A stretch of 64,000 nucleotides of DNA, taken from positions 124,001-188,000 of the forward strand of contig NZ_AP019827.1 of assembly GCF_008327825.1 (NCBI RefSeq), read 5' to 3'. Below are positions 33,946-44,956 of the stretch, piece after piece. Made by a program: the position numbers and the translations under genes. Position 1 is the first letter of the stretch. The number at the start of each line of letters is the position of its first letter. The notes beneath the pieces are model-generated. The model saw only the letters and a list, made by a program, of their open reading frames with translations. It ran no database searches and had not been told where the DNA came from. The stretch comes from Leptotrichia shahii. Lineage in GTDB: Bacteria; Fusobacteriota; Fusobacteriia; Fusobacteriales; Leptotrichiaceae.

Positions 33946-33992
33946 TTATTAAAAATTTTAGAATTATAAGATTTTTGGAAAAGGAAGAGGAT

Positions 33993-35510
33993 ATGAAAAT
34001 GTATAAAATATTTAAAGATGTAAATTACAAAGTGCTTCAAGAGGGTGAAAACTTTGAAATCAAGGGTATTGAGTATGATTCACGGAAAATTGAAAAGGAT
34101 TTTGTATTTGTGGCAATGACAGGAAGTACTGCAGATGGGCATGATTTTATTCAAAAGGCTATTGACAGTGGAGCTAGAATGATTATTTGTGAAAAGAATG
34201 TGGATATAAAAGAATATAAAAATGCTGATTCTGCAACTTTTGTCCAAGTGGAAGATATACGTAAAAAATTAGGAATAATTGCTTCAAATTATTACGATTA
34301 TCCACAAAATAAAATAAAAATAGCTGGAATTACAGGAACAAACGGAAAAACTACATCAAGTTTTATTTTGGAAAATATTTTGGAAAAAACAGCTAGAATA
34401 GGAACTACTGGAAACCGTATTTTAGATGAAGAATTTGAAACAGTTAATACAACTCCAGAATCATTGGAATTAATAAAATTAATAGATAAAAGTGTAAAAA
34501 AAGGTGCAGATTATTTTATAATGGAAGTTAGTTCCCATGCTCTTGAAATTGGACGTGTGGATATGCTTCAATTTGATTCTGCAATATTTACTAATTTAAC
34601 ACAAGATCATCTTGATTTTCATAAAACTATGGAAAATTATTTTAATGCTAAGAAAAAAATATTTTCAATGTTGAGAAATAATGGTACAGGAATAATTAAT
34701 ACTGATGATAAGTATGGAGAAAAAATTTATTCTGAAAAAAAAGATGAAAATAATGATTATATTTCCATAAGCATAAAAAATGAAGAAGCTGATATATGGG
34801 GAGATATTTTAAATTATACAAATCATGGAATGAAAATAAAAATAAACTTGGATAACTATTTTGAAAGAAGAAATCTTGTAAAAAGTAAAGATGAAGAAGA
34901 ATACAAATTTGAAATAGAATTAGTGGGAGAATATAATTTGTATAATGTCCTTGGCTGTGTTGCCAGTGCATTGTCGCTTGGAGTAAAAATAGATTTTATT
35001 GTGAAAAAATTACAGGAAATGCCATCAGTTCCAGGAAGATTTGAAACAATAAAAAATAATCTGGAAGCAAGGATCGTAGTGGATTTTGCACATACAGATG
35101 ACGGACTTTTAAATATTGGAAAAACTTTGAAGCAAATTACAGATAATCAAGTAATTACAATATTTGGTGCAGGTGGTGACAGAGACCATGATAAGCGTCC
35201 AAAAATGGCAAAAGCGGCAACAGAATTTAGCGATTACATCATTTTAACATCAGACAATCCTCGTACAGAAAATCCTGTAAAAATTTTAGCAGATATAGAA
35301 AAAGGGCTTATTGCTGAAAAATACCCATTTGACAAATATATAATTATTGCCGATAGAGAAAAAGCTATAAGATACGGAATGCGACTTCTTCAAAAGGGAG
35401 ACAGCCTTTTAATCGCAGGAAAAGGACATGAAACTTATCAAATAATTGGAAATGAAAAAAACCATTTTGATGATAGAGAAATAGTAAGAAAAATTTTAGA
35501 AGAAAAATAA
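33993..35510 (+). CDS. murE: UDP-N-acetylmuramoyl-L-alanyl-D-glutamate ligase MurE
   Basis: 505 residues. Adds the third stem-peptide amino acid in peptidoglycan synthesis, cytoplasmic and ATP-dependent. N-terminal UDP-binding region with YDSRKI (29-34), ATP loop GITGTNGKT (112-120), carbamylated-Lys candidate K220 (YFNAK), C-terminal DNPRTENP (421-428). DNPR is the motif of enzymes that add diaminopimelate, or lanthionine in some fusobacteria, rather than lysine; which one applies here is not known. TTG 33975 was rejected; ATG 33993 (or 33999) follows AAGGAAGAGG. It stands apart from other mur genes. Confidence 0.95.
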   Translation: MKMYKIFKDVNYKVLQEGENFEIKGIEYDSRKIEKDFVFVAMTGSTADGHDFIQKAIDSGARMIICEKNVDIKEYKNADSATFVQVEDIRKKLGIIASNYYDYPQNKIKIAGITGTNGKTTSSFILENILEKTARIGTTGNRILDEEFETVNTTPESLELIKLIDKSVKKGADYFIMEVSSHALEIGRVDMLQFDSAIFTNLTQDHLDFHKTMENYFNAKKKIFSMLRNNGTGIINTDDKYGEKIYSEKKDENNDYISISIKNEEADIWGDILNYTNHGMKIKINLDNYFERRNLVKSKDEEEYKFEIELVGEYNLYNVLGCVASALSLGVKIDFIVKKLQEMPSVPGRFETIKNNLEARIVVDFAHTDDGLLNIGKTLKQITDNQVITIFGAGGDRDHDKRPKMAKAATEFSDYIILTSDNPRTENPVKILADIEKGLIAEKYPFDKYIIIADREKAIRYGMRLLQKGDSLLIAGKGHETYQIIGNEKNHFDDREIVRKILEEK

Positions 35511-35565
35511 AACTATGTTTTTTGTTAAGTTTTAGTCATCTAAAAAATATTAAATAAAAATCTTT

Positions 35566-35590
35566 ATAGCCCTTGACAAAAGGGCTTTTA
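35566..35590 (+). terminator. Terminator of murE
   Basis: AGCCCTT/AAGGGCT stem (35568-35586) followed by TTTA. Its loop and 3' arm overlap the promoter of the str operon. Confidence 0.75.
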
Positions 35591-35601
35591 TAGTATAAAA
35601 T
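35573..35601 (+). promoter_or_regulatory. Promoter of the str operon
   Basis: TTGACA (35573-35578) lies inside the murE terminator, with TAAAAT (35596-35601) 17 nt away; TATAAA at 35594 is an alternative -10. Confidence 0.65.
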
Positions 35602-35867
35602 AGTTAGGTTAGAACTCATAACTAAATTTTGAAAAATATATTATTTTATAAAATAGTGTGTTTTGAAGTGAATTTTAGAGTAAATCGACATACTTAAAAT
35701 AAGTGTGCAGTTATGTTTGATGAGAAAAGCAAAAAAATTAAAAACTTTGTCAAGTGCAGCTTTATCAAATATAGATTGAAGAAATGAGCTTTATAAAAAG
35801 TTTTAGTTTTGAAAAATAACGCGAGAATAAATATATAAATCAAAGAAATTTGAGAGGAGGAAAACAG
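35602..35867 (+). other. Long leader of the str operon
   Basis: About 260 nt without a gene between the promoter and rpsL. CATACTT/AAGTGTG at about 35691-35709 is a small hairpin. AGAGGAGG precedes the rpsL ATG. Confidence 0.4.
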
Positions 35868-36236
35868 ATGCCTACTATTAATCAATTAGTAAGATTTGGT
35901 AGAAGTACAACTGAGAAAAAGAAAAAATCACCTGCATTGAAAGGTAATCCACAAAAAAGAGGGGTTTGTGTAAGAGTATATACAACTACACCTAAAAAAC
36001 CTAACTCAGCCTTAAGAAAGGTAGCAAGGGTTAAATTAGTAAATGGAATCGAAGTTACTGCTTATATTCCAGGAATCGGACACAACTTACAAGAACATAG
36101 TATCGTTCTTTTAAGAGGAGGAAGAACAAAAGATTTGCCGGGGGTTAGATATAAAATAATCAGAGGAGCATTGGATACAGCAGGAGTTGTAAACAGAAAA
36201 CAAGGTAGATCAAGATACGGAGCGAAAAAAGGGTAA
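35868..36236 (+). CDS. rpsL: 30S ribosomal protein S12
   Basis: 122 residues; decoding-centre protein. [12 protein letters not shown] at the start, [15 protein letters not shown] (the loop where streptomycin resistance mutations fall; Lys is present, the sensitive state) and [17 protein letters not shown] are the family blocks. The TTG at 35850 lies in the ribosome binding site GAGAGGAGG; ATG 35868 is the start. First gene of rpsL-rpsG-fusA-tuf. Confidence 0.97.
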   Translation: MPTINQLVRFGRSTTEKKKKSPALKGNPQKRGVCVRVYTTTPKKPNSALRKVARVKLVNGIEVTAYIPGIGHNLQEHSIVLLRGGRTKDLPGVRYKIIRGALDTAGVVNRKQGRSRYGAKKG

Positions 36237-36268
36237 TTAATTTTTAAAAAAGTAAGGAGGACAATTAA

Positions 36269-36739
<471 letters not shown>

Positions 36740-36843
36740 TCTTAAATTTGCTTAATAAAATATTGAGCATTAAAAAATATTTGATATTTATATTTTTACA
36801 AAATTCATTTTTTCAGAATTGAATTATAAAAATATGATAATCA

Positions 36844-36943
36844 GGGTAGGAACTATCCAAAGCGCTTGGTAAATATATTTTCCAAGAAGCTCTAGCTTTT
36901 AAAAATTTAGAGCAGTTTACACATACTTCTTTTTAAAAGAAGT
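36844..36943 (+). ncRNA. Run of four hairpins between rpsG and fusA, candidate structured leader
   Basis: Stems: GGGTAG/CTATCC (36844-36858), CTTGG...CCAAG with an A/T inner extension (36865-36886), GCTCTA/TAGAGC (36889-36913) and ACTTCTTTT/AAAAGAAGT (36925-36943, perfect). The 229-nt gap is unusually long for this operon. No known riboswitch class was recognised. Confidence 0.4.
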
Positions 36944-36968
36944 TTAAAAAATAAGGAGGAAAAATTAA

Positions 36969-39053
36969 ATGGCAAGAAAAGTTGCTTTGAAAGATACCAG
37001 AAATATTGGTATCATGGCACATATAGACGCCGGAAAAACAACTACGACTGAAAGAATTTTATTTTATACAGGAGTAAATCATAAAATCGGAGAAGTTCAC
37101 GAAGGAGCTGCTACGATGGATTATATGGAACAAGAACAAGAAAGAGGAATTACAATTACATCAGCTGCAACGACAGCGTTCTGGAATGGACATAGAATTA
37201 ATATAATAGATACACCAGGCCACGTTGACTTTACAGTTGAAGTAGAAAGATCATTAAGAGTATTAGATGGATCTGTTGCTGTATTCTCAGCAGTTGATGG
37301 AGTTCAACCGCAATCAGAAACTGTTTGGAGACAAGCAGACAAATATAACGTACCAAGAATGGCATTTTTAAATAAAATGGATAGAGTCGGTGCAGATTTT
37401 AATATGTGTGTAAACGATATTAAAGAAAAATTAGGTGGAAATGGTGTACCAATTCAATTACCAATCGGTGCAGAAGATAATTTTGAAGGAATTATCGATC
37501 TAGTAACAATGAAAGAATATTTATTTAAAGATGAAACTATGGGAGCTGATTATGAAGTGGTTGACATAAGAGCTGAATTAGCAGACGAAGCTCAAGAAGC
37601 TAGAGAACATATGATAGAATCTGTAGTTGAAACTGATGAGGAATTGATGGAAAAATACTTTGGTGGAGAAGAAATCACTGAAGAAGAAATTAAAAAAGCA
37701 TTGAGAGTTGCTACAATCGCAGGAACTGTTGTACCAGTTTTATGTGGAACAGCATTCAAAAATAAAGGGATTCAACCATTACTTGATGCAGTAGTTGCTT
37801 ATATGCCATCACCACTAGACATTAACGGTGGAAAAATTAATGGAACTGACCCTAAAACTGAAGAACCTATTCAAAGAGAAATGGGAGACGATGCTCCATT
37901 TTCAGCATTGGCGTTCAAAATCATTACAGATCCATTTGTTGGAAGATTATCATTCTTCAGAGTTTATTCAGGAGTCCTAGAAAAAGGATCATATGTATTA
38001 AACTCAACTAAAGGTAAAAAAGAAAGAATGGGAAGATTGCTTCAAATGCACGCTAATAAAAGAGAAGAACTTAATGTAGTTTACTCTGGAGATATAGCTG
38101 CGGCAGTTGGATTAAAAGATACTACAACAGGAGATACATTGTGTGCTGAAAATGCTCCTATTATCTTAGAAAAAATGGAATTCCCTGATACAGTTATCCA
38201 AATTGCGGTAGAGCCAAAAACTAAAGCCGATCAGGAAAAAATGGGAACAGCTCTTGCAAAACTTGCAGAAGAAGATCCAACATTTAAAGTAACGACTAAC
38301 CAAGAAACTGGACAAACACTTATCGCAGGAATGGGAGAATTACACTTGGAAATCATTGTAGATAGAATGAAACGTGAATTCAAAGTGGAAGCAAATGTTG
38401 GTAAACCGCAAGTTGCTTATAGAGAAACAATTAATGGAGCAACAGATGTTGAAGAAAAATATGCGAAACAATCTGGAGGACGTGGACAATACGGACATGT
38501 TAAGATGAAAGTTGAAGCTAATCATGGAAAAGGCTATGAATTTGTTAATGAAATTACTGGAGGGGCTATTCCAAGAGAATATATACCAGCAGTAGATAAA
38601 GGGATTCAAGAAGCATTAGAAGCAGGAGTTGTTGCAGGATACCCTGTTCAAGATATAAAAGTTACATTGTATGATGGATCTTACCATGAAGTCGATTCAT
38701 CAGAAATGGCATTTAAAATAGCAGGTTCAATGGCAGTTAAAAAAGGGCTTAGAGCTGCTAATCCAGTATTATTGGAACCAATCTTCAAAGTAGAAGTAAC
38801 TACTCCAGAAGAATATATGGGAGATGTAATCGGAGATTTGAATTCAAGACGTGGACAAGTTTCAGGAATGACTGACAGAAATAACGCAAAAATTATTGAT
38901 GCAAAAGTACCTTTAGCACAAATGTTCGGTTATGCAACTGATTTAAGATCAAAAACACAAGGAAGAGCATCTTACTCAATGGAATTTGAAAAATATGTAG
39001 AAGTTCCAAAAAATATTGCTCAACAAGTAATTGATGAAAGACAAGGTAAATAA
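36969..39053 (+). CDS. fusA: Translation elongation factor G
   Basis: 694 residues, full length; ribosomal translocase. GTPase motifs [12 protein letters not shown] (G1), the switch I/II region with GITITSAAT and DTPGHVDF, and NKMD are intact. Domains II-V follow, including the domain IV loop region near [23 protein letters not shown] precedes ATG 36969. The structured gap upstream may allow separate control; tuf follows after 32 nt. Confidence 0.97.
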   Translation: MARKVALKDTRNIGIMAHIDAGKTTTTERILFYTGVNHKIGEVHEGAATMDYMEQEQERGITITSAATTAFWNGHRINIIDTPGHVDFTVEVERSLRVLDGSVAVFSAVDGVQPQSETVWRQADKYNVPRMAFLNKMDRVGADFNMCVNDIKEKLGGNGVPIQLPIGAEDNFEGIIDLVTMKEYLFKDETMGADYEVVDIRAELADEAQEAREHMIESVVETDEELMEKYFGGEEITEEEIKKALRVATIAGTVVPVLCGTAFKNKGIQPLLDAVVAYMPSPLDINGGKINGTDPKTEEPIQREMGDDAPFSALAFKIITDPFVGRLSFFRVYSGVLEKGSYVLNSTKGKKERMGRLLQMHANKREELNVVYSGDIAAAVGLKDTTTGDTLCAENAPIILEKMEFPDTVIQIAVEPKTKADQEKMGTALAKLAEEDPTFKVTTNQETGQTLIAGMGELHLEIIVDRMKREFKVEANVGKPQVAYRETINGATDVEEKYAKQSGGRGQYGHVKMKVEANHGKGYEFVNEITGGAIPREYIPAVDKGIQEALEAGVVAGYPVQDIKVTLYDGSYHEVDSSEMAFKIAGSMAVKKGLRAANPVLLEPIFKVEVTTPEEYMGDVIGDLNSRRGQVSGMTDRNNAKIIDAKVPLAQMFGYATDLRSKTQGRASYSMEFEKYVEVPKNIAQQVIDERQGK

Positions 39054-39085
39054 TAAAAATAAAATAAAATGGAGGAAAAATTAAA

Positions 39086-40269
39086 ATGGCAAAAGCTAAA
39101 TTTGAGAGAAGCAAACCACACGTAAACATAGGGACAATAGGTCACGTTGACCACGGTAAGACAACAACAACAGCGGCAATTTCAAAAGTATTATCTGAAA
39201 AAGGTCTAGCTGAAAAAGTTGACTTTGAAAACATTGACCAAGCCCCTGAAGAAAGAGAAAGAGGGATTACAATTAACACGGCTCACATTGAGTATGAAAC
39301 AGAAAAAAGACACTACGCTCACGTAGACTGTCCAGGCCATGCTGACTATGTAAAAAATATGATTACAGGAGCAGCTCAAATGGATGGAGCTATCTTAGTA
39401 GTATCAGCAGCTGACGGTCCAATGCCTCAAACAAGAGAACACATCTTGCTGGCAAGACAAGTTGGAGTGCCTTACATTGTAGTATACTTGAACAAGGTAG
39501 ACATGGTAGATGATGAAGAGTTATTAGAATTAGTAGAAATGGAAGTAAGGGAACTATTGAACGAATATGGATTCCCAGGAGATGACGTGCCAGTAATCAA
39601 AGGGTCTTCATTAGGAGCATTAAATGGGGAACAAAAATGGGTAGATGCAATTGCAGAACTAATGGACGCAGTGGATGAATATATTCCGACACCAGAAAGA
39701 CCAGTTGACCAACCATTCCTGATGCCAATTGAAGATGTATTTACAATTACAGGAAGAGGAACAGTAGTAACAGGAAGAGTAGAAAGAGGAGTAGTGAAAG
39801 TTGGGGAAGAAGTAGAAATTGTAGGAATCAAGCCAACTTCAAAAACTACAGTAACAGGAGTAGAAATGTTCAGAAAATTATTGGATTCAGGACAAGCTGG
39901 AGATAATATAGGAGCATTGCTAAGAGGAACTAAGAAAGAAGAAGTGGAAAGAGGGCAAGTACTTGCAAAATAGGAACAATCACTCCACATACAGGATTTA
40001 AATCAGAAGTATATGTATTGACAAAAGATGAAGGAGGAAGACATACACCATTCTTCACAGGATACAAGCCACAATTCTACTTCAGAACGACTGACATTAC
40101 AGGAGAAGTAAACTTGCCAGAAGGAGTAGAAATGGTAATGCCTGGAGACAACATAGAAATGACAGTGGAACTAATTCACCCAATCGCAATGGAAGAAGGA
40201 TTAAGATTTGCGATAAGAGAAGGTGGAAGAACAGTAGCTTCAGGGGTAGTTGCAACTATTACTAAGTAG
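39086..40269 (+). pseudogene. tuf: Elongation factor Tu with a frame break near residue 296
   Basis: The frame runs intact from [29 protein letters not shown] through DCPGHADY and NKVD to RGQVLAK (295 residues) and meets TAG at 39971. The family continues [11 protein letters not shown]; here the Pro codon is replaced by the two bases TA, so [10 protein letters not shown] and the rest of domain 3 (98 residues to 40269) continue in the next frame. Joined with the Pro, the product is 394 residues, the normal length. EF-Tu is essential, so either another tuf copy exists, or this is a sequencing or assembly error. Since a base is lost and another differs, a collapsed junction between two copies is a further option. 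Confidence 0.93.
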
Positions 40270-40306
40270 TTATGAATAGTAATTTTTTTGAAATATGAAA
40301 AAAATA

Positions 40307-40335
40307 TTGCAGATAATTAAAATATTTGTTATAAT
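40307..40335 (+). promoter_or_regulatory. Promoter of the S10 operon
   Basis: TTGCAG (40307-40312), 17 nt, TATAAT (40330-40335). Confidence 0.7.
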
Positions 40336-40379
40336 ATTTAGAAATGTAATAGAAAGAATAGTTTGAGTTAAATAAAAAG

Positions 40380-40410
40380 GAGAGATTAGATTTTGATAAT
40401 CTAATTTCTC
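40380..40410 (+). promoter_or_regulatory. Leader hairpin of the S10 operon
   Basis: GAGAGATTAGATT pairs with AATCTAATTTCTC around TTGAT, about 38 nt after the predicted start. In other bacteria L4 (here rplD) binds the S10 leader; whether this hairpin has that role is inference. Confidence 0.45.
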
Positions 40411-40453
40411 TAATTATTAAAAAAACAAGGTAAAATAAACAGGAGGAAAGACT

Positions 40454-40759
40454 TTGGATAAAATAAGAATATATTTACAATCTTATGATCACAAGCTGTT
40501 GGATCAATCTGCTAAAAAAATTGCAGAAGTAGCTAAGAAAAATGGTTCAGAATTAGCAGGACCACTTCCATTACCTACAAAAATTAAAAAATATACAGTT
40601 TTAAGATCAGTTCACGTAAATAAAGATTCAAGAGAACAATTTGAAATGAGAATTCACAGAAGATTTGTAGAAATCAAAAATTCAAATCAACAAATCGTAA
40701 ATGCATTGGCATCATTAAACTTGCCATCAGGTGTGGGAGTTGAAATTAAGCAATCGTAA
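40454..40759 (+). CDS. rpsJ: 30S ribosomal protein S10
   Basis: 101 residues, also NusE in antitermination. TTG start 10 nt after AGGAGG. IRIYLQSYDHKLLDQSAKKI, GPLPLPTKI and TVLRSVHVNKDSREQFEMR are S10 blocks. First gene of the S10/spc operon that runs to secY. Confidence 0.96.
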   Translation: MDKIRIYLQSYDHKLLDQSAKKIAEVAKKNGSELAGPLPLPTKIKKYTVLRSVHVNKDSREQFEMRIHRRFVEIKNSNQQIVNALASLNLPSGVGVEIKQS

Positions 40760-40819
40760 GGCTTAGTACAAGTTGGCATAAAAGCTGTCAACCAATATAT
40801 TAAGGAGGAAAAGTAAAAA

Positions 40820-41446
40820 ATGATATTAGGTAAAAAAATCGGAATGACTCAAATTTTCGAAGATGAAAAATTAATTCCAGTTACAGTAATTGAAGCAGGA
40901 ACTAACTTCATTACACAAATTAAAACTGAAGAAAAAGAAGGATACAACGCTATCACATTAGCTTATGGAGATAAAAAAGAAAAAAATACTACTAAACCAT
41001 TATTAGGTGTATTTAAAAAAGCAGGAGTTACTCCAAAAAGATTTCTTAAAGAATTTAAAGTAGCTAATCCAGCTGACTTTACATTAGGACAAGAAATTAA
41101 AGTAGACGTATTAGAAGGTATCGAATTTGTTGATATTTCTGGAACTTCAAAAGGTAAAGGGACTGCAGGAGTTATGAAAAGACATAACTTTGGTGGAAAC
41201 AGAGCTTCACATGGGGTTTCAAGAAACCATAGACTTGGAGGTTCTAACGCAGGAGGAGCCGCATCAAACAGTAACGTTCCAAAAGGTAAAAAAATGGCTG
41301 GAAGATTGGGAGCTGAAAAAGTAACAGTTCAAAACTTGCAAGTTATTAAATATGATGTAGAAAACAGTCTTTTATTAGTAAAAGGTGCTGTTCCAGGACC
41401 AAAAAATGGTTACTTAGTTATCAAAAAATCAGTAAAGAAATATTAA
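40820..41446 (+). CDS. rplC: 50S ribosomal protein L3
   Basis: 208 residues. MILGKKIGMTQIFEDEKLIPVTVIEAG at the start, and the FGGNRASHGVSRNHRLGGSN loop that reaches the peptidyl transferase region. AAGGAGGAAAAG precedes ATG 40820. Second gene of the operon. Confidence 0.97.
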   Translation: MILGKKIGMTQIFEDEKLIPVTVIEAGTNFITQIKTEEKEGYNAITLAYGDKKEKNTTKPLLGVFKKAGVTPKRFLKEFKVANPADFTLGQEIKVDVLEGIEFVDISGTSKGKGTAGVMKRHNFGGNRASHGVSRNHRLGGSNAGGAASNSNVPKGKKMAGRLGAEKVTVQNLQVIKYDVENSLLLVKGAVPGPKNGYLVIKKSVKKY

Positions 41447-41467
41447 TAGGAAAGAGAGGAGGATAAC

Positions 41468-42112
41468 ATGCCAGTTTTAAATATATATAAATTAGACGGT
41501 TCACAAGCAGGAACTATTGAAGTAAATAACGACATATTTGGAATTGAACCAAATAAACACGTAATGCACGAAGTTTTAGTAGCAGAATTAGCTGAAGCCA
41601 GACAAGGATCTGCCTCAACAAAAACAAGAGCAGAAGTAAGAGGTGGAGGAAGAAAACCTTTTAGACAAAAAGGAACAGGAAGAGCAAGACAAGGATCTAC
41701 AAGAGCACCACACATGGTAGGTGGAGGAGTAGTTCACGGACCAAAACCTAGAAATTATGCTAAAAAAGTAAATAAAAAAGTTAGAAGATTAGCTTTAAGA
41801 TCAGCTTTAGCTCAAAAAATTAGTGAAGGAAATGTAATTGTATTAGATGATTTTGCTTTAGAAACACCAAAAACAAGAACATTTATTGATTTTGCAAAAG
41901 CATTGAACTTTGATGGCGTAAAACAGTTATATGTAACAAATGATGATACAGATACTGTAGATAGAGATTACTTCTTATACTTATCTACTAGAAATATTGA
42001 AAAAGTTGCAGCAATTAATACGAGAGATTTAAGTATTTACTGGTTAATCAAACAAGATAAAGTAATTTTAACTAAAGAAGCTCTTGCAACTATTGAGGAG
42101 GTGCTGGCATAA
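41468..42112 (+). CDS. rplD: 50S ribosomal protein L4
   Basis: 214 residues; lines the exit tunnel with its long loop ([20 protein letters not shown], about 57-77) and in several bacteria represses its own operon. AGAGGAGGA precedes ATG 41468. The stop TAA shares its last base with the rplW ATG, so translation is coupled. Confidence 0.97.
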   Translation: MPVLNIYKLDGSQAGTIEVNNDIFGIEPNKHVMHEVLVAELAEARQGSASTKTRAEVRGGGRKPFRQKGTGRARQGSTRAPHMVGGGVVHGPKPRNYAKKVNKKVRRLALRSALAQKISEGNVIVLDDFALETPKTRTFIDFAKALNFDGVKQLYVTNDDTDTVDRDYFLYLSTRNIEKVAAINTRDLSIYWLIKQDKVILTKEALATIEEVLA

Positions 42113-42396
42113 TGCATATTACTGATATTATCAAAAAACCTATAATTAATACAGAAAAAGCTAGAACTTTGCTAGAAAATAATGAATATGTTTTTATCGT
42201 AGATAAAAGAGCAAATAAGCTTCAAATTAAAGATGCGGTTGAAAAATTATTCAATGTAAAAGTTCAAGGCGTAAATACTTTAAACATTAAGCCAAAAAAC
42301 AAAAGATTCAGAATGTCAATGTATAAAACAGCTGCTATAAAAAAAGCAATTGTTAAATTAAAGGCTGGAGAATCAATTACAGCTTACGAAGGATAA
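42112..42396 (+). CDS. rplW: 50S ribosomal protein L23
   Basis: 94 residues; tunnel-exit protein that docks trigger factor and SRP. IIKKPIINTEKA and IKPKNKRFRMS match L23. GAGGAGGTG in the end of rplD is its ribosome binding site. A 187-nt gap with a promoter follows. Confidence 0.95.
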   Translation: MHITDIIKKPIINTEKARTLLENNEYVFIVDKRANKLQIKDAVEKLFNVKVQGVNTLNIKPKNKRFRMSMYKTAAIKKAIVKLKAGESITAYEG

Positions 42397-42462
42397 ATAA
42401 TACATAAAATTTATTTTGATTTTGAAGTTTAATTAAAAAAAGCAAAATGAACAATTTTTTTG

Positions 42463-42491
42463 TGGAAATTCTTTAATAAAAATGCTATAAT
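42463..42491 (+). promoter_or_regulatory. Possible internal promoter before rplB
   Basis: TGGAAA (42463-42468), 17 nt, TATAAT (42486-42491) in the 187-nt gap between rplW and rplB. Confidence 0.5.
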
Positions 42492-42583
42492 AAATAAGTT
42501 ATGTAAAATTATAGAAATTATTTAAAAAATTTTTGAATAATTATAAAATTAAAAGAGAAATAGGAAGAGAGGGAACATAAGTT

Positions 42584-43411
42584 ATGCCAATAAAAAAATT
42601 AAAACCGATGACTAGTGGGACACGGCATATGTCGATATTAGTTAATAAGGACTTAGATAAAGTAAGACCTGAAAAATCTTTAGTTGAGCCATTAAATTCA
42701 TCTTATGGAATTGACAACTATGGACATAGAACAGGTAGAAATAGACATAAAGGACACAAGAGATTATATAGGGTAATTGACTGGAAAAGAAATAAGATCG
42801 GAGTACCAGCAAAAGTTGCAACTCTTGAATATGATCCAAACAGAACTGCAAACATCGCATTGTTGCACTATGTTGATGGAGAAAAAAGATATATCTTGGC
42901 TCCAAATGGACTTAAAAAAGGTGATATTGTATTATCAGGAGAAGGTGCAGATATCAAACCTGGAAATGCGTTAAAATTAAAAGACTTACCAGTAGGGACA
43001 GTTATTCACAACGTTGAATTAATGCCTGGTAAAGGTGGACAGTTAGCAAGATCAGCAGGAACAGCTGCAAGACTTGTTGCAAAAGAAGGAACTTACTGCC
43101 ACGTAGAATTACCATCTGGAGAATTAAGACTTATTCATAAGGAATGTATGGCTACAATTGGAGCAGTAGGAAATTCTGAACATTCATTAGTATCATTAGG
43201 AAAAGCTGGAAGAAATAGACACTTAGGAAGAAAACCTCACGTTAGAGGATCTGTAATGAACCCTGTGGATCACCCACACGGAGGAGGAGAAGGTAGATCT
43301 CCAATAGGTAGAAAATCACCAGTTACACCTTGGGGTAAACCTACACTTGGTAAGAAAACTAGAGGTAAAAAACCTAGCGATAAATTCATTGTTAGAGGAA
43401 GAAAAAAATAA
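42584..43411 (+). CDS. rplB: 50S ribosomal protein L2
   Basis: 275 residues, the usual size. [14 protein letters not shown] at the start, [14 protein letters not shown], and the C-terminal [17 protein letters not shown] loop with the conserved His needed for peptidyl transfer. ATG 42584 follows GGAAGAGAGGGAA. Confidence 0.97.
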   Translation: MPIKKLKPMTSGTRHMSILVNKDLDKVRPEKSLVEPLNSSYGIDNYGHRTGRNRHKGHKRLYRVIDWKRNKIGVPAKVATLEYDPNRTANIALLHYVDGEKRYILAPNGLKKGDIVLSGEGADIKPGNALKLKDLPVGTVIHNVELMPGKGGQLARSAGTAARLVAKEGTYCHVELPSGELRLIHKECMATIGAVGNSEHSLVSLGKAGRNRHLGRKPHVRGSVMNPVDHPHGGGEGRSPIGRKSPVTPWGKPTLGKKTRGKKPSDKFIVRGRKK

Positions 43412-43487
43412 TTGTTTAAAAATTGACTTAATATTCCAAAATATATTGATAAAATTTTTAAATAAAAAACGTAGAAATGGACTGTGC

Positions 43488-43518
43488 CAGCCAAAATATC
43501 TAAATAGAAGTTTGGCTG
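43488..43518 (+). promoter_or_regulatory. Hairpin in the rplB-rpsS gap
   Basis: CAGCCAAA (43488-43495) / TTTGGCTG (43511-43518), a perfect 8-bp stem, no T-tract after it. The 205-nt gap is unusual because these genes are normally almost contiguous. Function unknown. Confidence 0.35.
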
Positions 43519-43616
43519 AATATAAAAATATTGCTTAATACATGGAATTAAATAATCTAAGATGAAATGTATTGAGTAACATTTCTCGATTTAAAAAATG
43601 AAATAAGGAGGAAAGA

Positions 43617-43886
43617 ATGGCTCGTTCATTAAAAAAAGGACCTTTTGTTGATGCATATTTATTAAAAAAAATAGAAGCATTAGGAGGTAAAAAACAAGTT
43701 ATTAAAACATGGTCTAGAAGATCAACTATATTCCCTCAATTTATTGGACATACTTTTGCTGTATATAACGGTAAAAAACATATACCTGTATATGTGACTG
43801 AGGAAATGGTTGGACATAAATTAGGTGAATTTGCACCAACTAGAACTTTCTATGGACATGGAAAAGATGCAAAAAAAGCTAAATAA
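43617..43886 (+). CDS. rpsS: 30S ribosomal protein S19
   Basis: 89 residues. [37 protein letters not shown] and [16 protein letters not shown] are S19. AAGGAGGAAAG precedes the ATG. Confidence 0.97.
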   Translation: MARSLKKGPFVDAYLLKKIEALGGKKQVIKTWSRRSTIFPQFIGHTFAVYNGKKHIPVYVTEEMVGHKLGEFAPTRTFYGHGKDAKKAK

Positions 43887-43944
43887 TATGAAAAATTAAG
43901 AGATAAAAGTTAATAGATATACATTGGAAAGGAGAGGACTTTGA

Positions 43945-44283
43945 ATGGCAGTTGTAGCTAAATTGAAATACCAAAGATTGAGCCCTCAGAAAGCAAGATT
44001 AGTTGCTGATATTGTAAGAGGGAAAAACGCATTGCAAGCATTAAATATATTAAAATTTACAAACAAAAAAGCAGCATTATACATAGAAAAAACATTAAGA
44101 TCAGCCATTGCAAATGCTGAGCATAATAACAATATGGATCCTGATAAATTATTTGTTTCAAAAATATTAATTGACAAAGGACCTGTATTAAAGAGAATCA
44201 GCCCAAGAGCAATGGGAAGAGCTGATATTATCAGAAAACCAACAGCTCACATCACAGTAGAAGTTGATGAAAAAGAAGATTAA
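43945..44283 (+). CDS. rplV: 50S ribosomal protein L22
   Basis: 112 residues. RLSPQKARLVADIVRGK at the start and the C-terminal beta hairpin KRISPRAMGRADIIRKPTAHITVEV that lines the exit tunnel. GGAAAGGAGAGG precedes ATG 43945. Confidence 0.97.
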   Translation: MAVVAKLKYQRLSPQKARLVADIVRGKNALQALNILKFTNKKAALYIEKTLRSAIANAEHNNNMDPDKLFVSKILIDKGPVLKRISPRAMGRADIIRKPTAHITVEVDEKED

Positions 44284-44298
44284 TAAGGAGGTAAGTCT

Positions 44299-44955
44299 GT
44301 GGGACAAAAAGTAGATCCTAGGGGGATAAGATTAGGAATCACAAGAACTTGGGATTCAAAATGGTTCGCTGAGGGGAAAGAGTACGTAAATAATTTTCAT
44401 GAAGATTTAAAAATAAAAAAATATATTAAGAAAAACTATTACCACGCGGGGGTTTCTTCTATTCAAATAGAAAGAACATCACCTACAGAAGTAGCAGTTA
44501 TCATAGAAACTGGAAAAGCTGGAATTTTAATTGGTAGAAAAGGTCAAGAAATTGAAGCTTTAAAAGTAAAATTGGAAAAATTAACTGGTAAAAGAGTACA
44601 AATTAAAGTACAGGAAATCAAAAATCCTAATAAAGACGCTCAATTAGTAGCAGAAAGCATTGCAACAGCAATCGAAAAAAGGGTTGCTTATAAAAGAGCA
44701 GTTCAACAAGCTATTCAAAGAGCAGAAAAAGCTGGGATTAAAGGAATTAAAGTTATGGTATCGGGAAGATTGAATGGTGCCGAAATTGCAAGAAGTGAAT
44801 GGACACTTTCAGGAAGAGTACCACTACATACTTTAAGAGCAGATGTTGATTATGCAACAGCTACTGCACACACTACATACGGTGCTTTAGGATTAAAAGT
44901 ATGGATATTTAATGGTGAAGTTCTTTCTACTACAAAGGAAGGAGAAAACGAATAA
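44299..44955 (+). CDS. rpsC: 30S ribosomal protein S3
   Basis: 218 residues, GTG start after [34 protein letters not shown], the KH domain [12 protein letters not shown] (about 75-86) and the C-terminal [20 protein letters not shown] are S3. mRNA helicase site at the entry pore together with S4 and S5. Confidence 0.97.
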   Translation: MGQKVDPRGIRLGITRTWDSKWFAEGKEYVNNFHEDLKIKKYIKKNYYHAGVSSIQIERTSPTEVAVIIETGKAGILIGRKGQEIEALKVKLEKLTGKRVQIKVQEIKNPNKDAQLVAESIATAIEKRVAYKRAVQQAIQRAEKAGIKGIKVMVSGRLNGAEIARSEWTLSGRVPLHTLRADVDYATATAHTTYGALGLKVWIFNGEVLSTTKEGENE

Positions 44956-44956
44956 T

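Noticed and set aside
40018-40269. Separate 83-residue gene after tuf
   Set aside because: It is domain 3 of EF-Tu in a shifted frame, not an independent gene.
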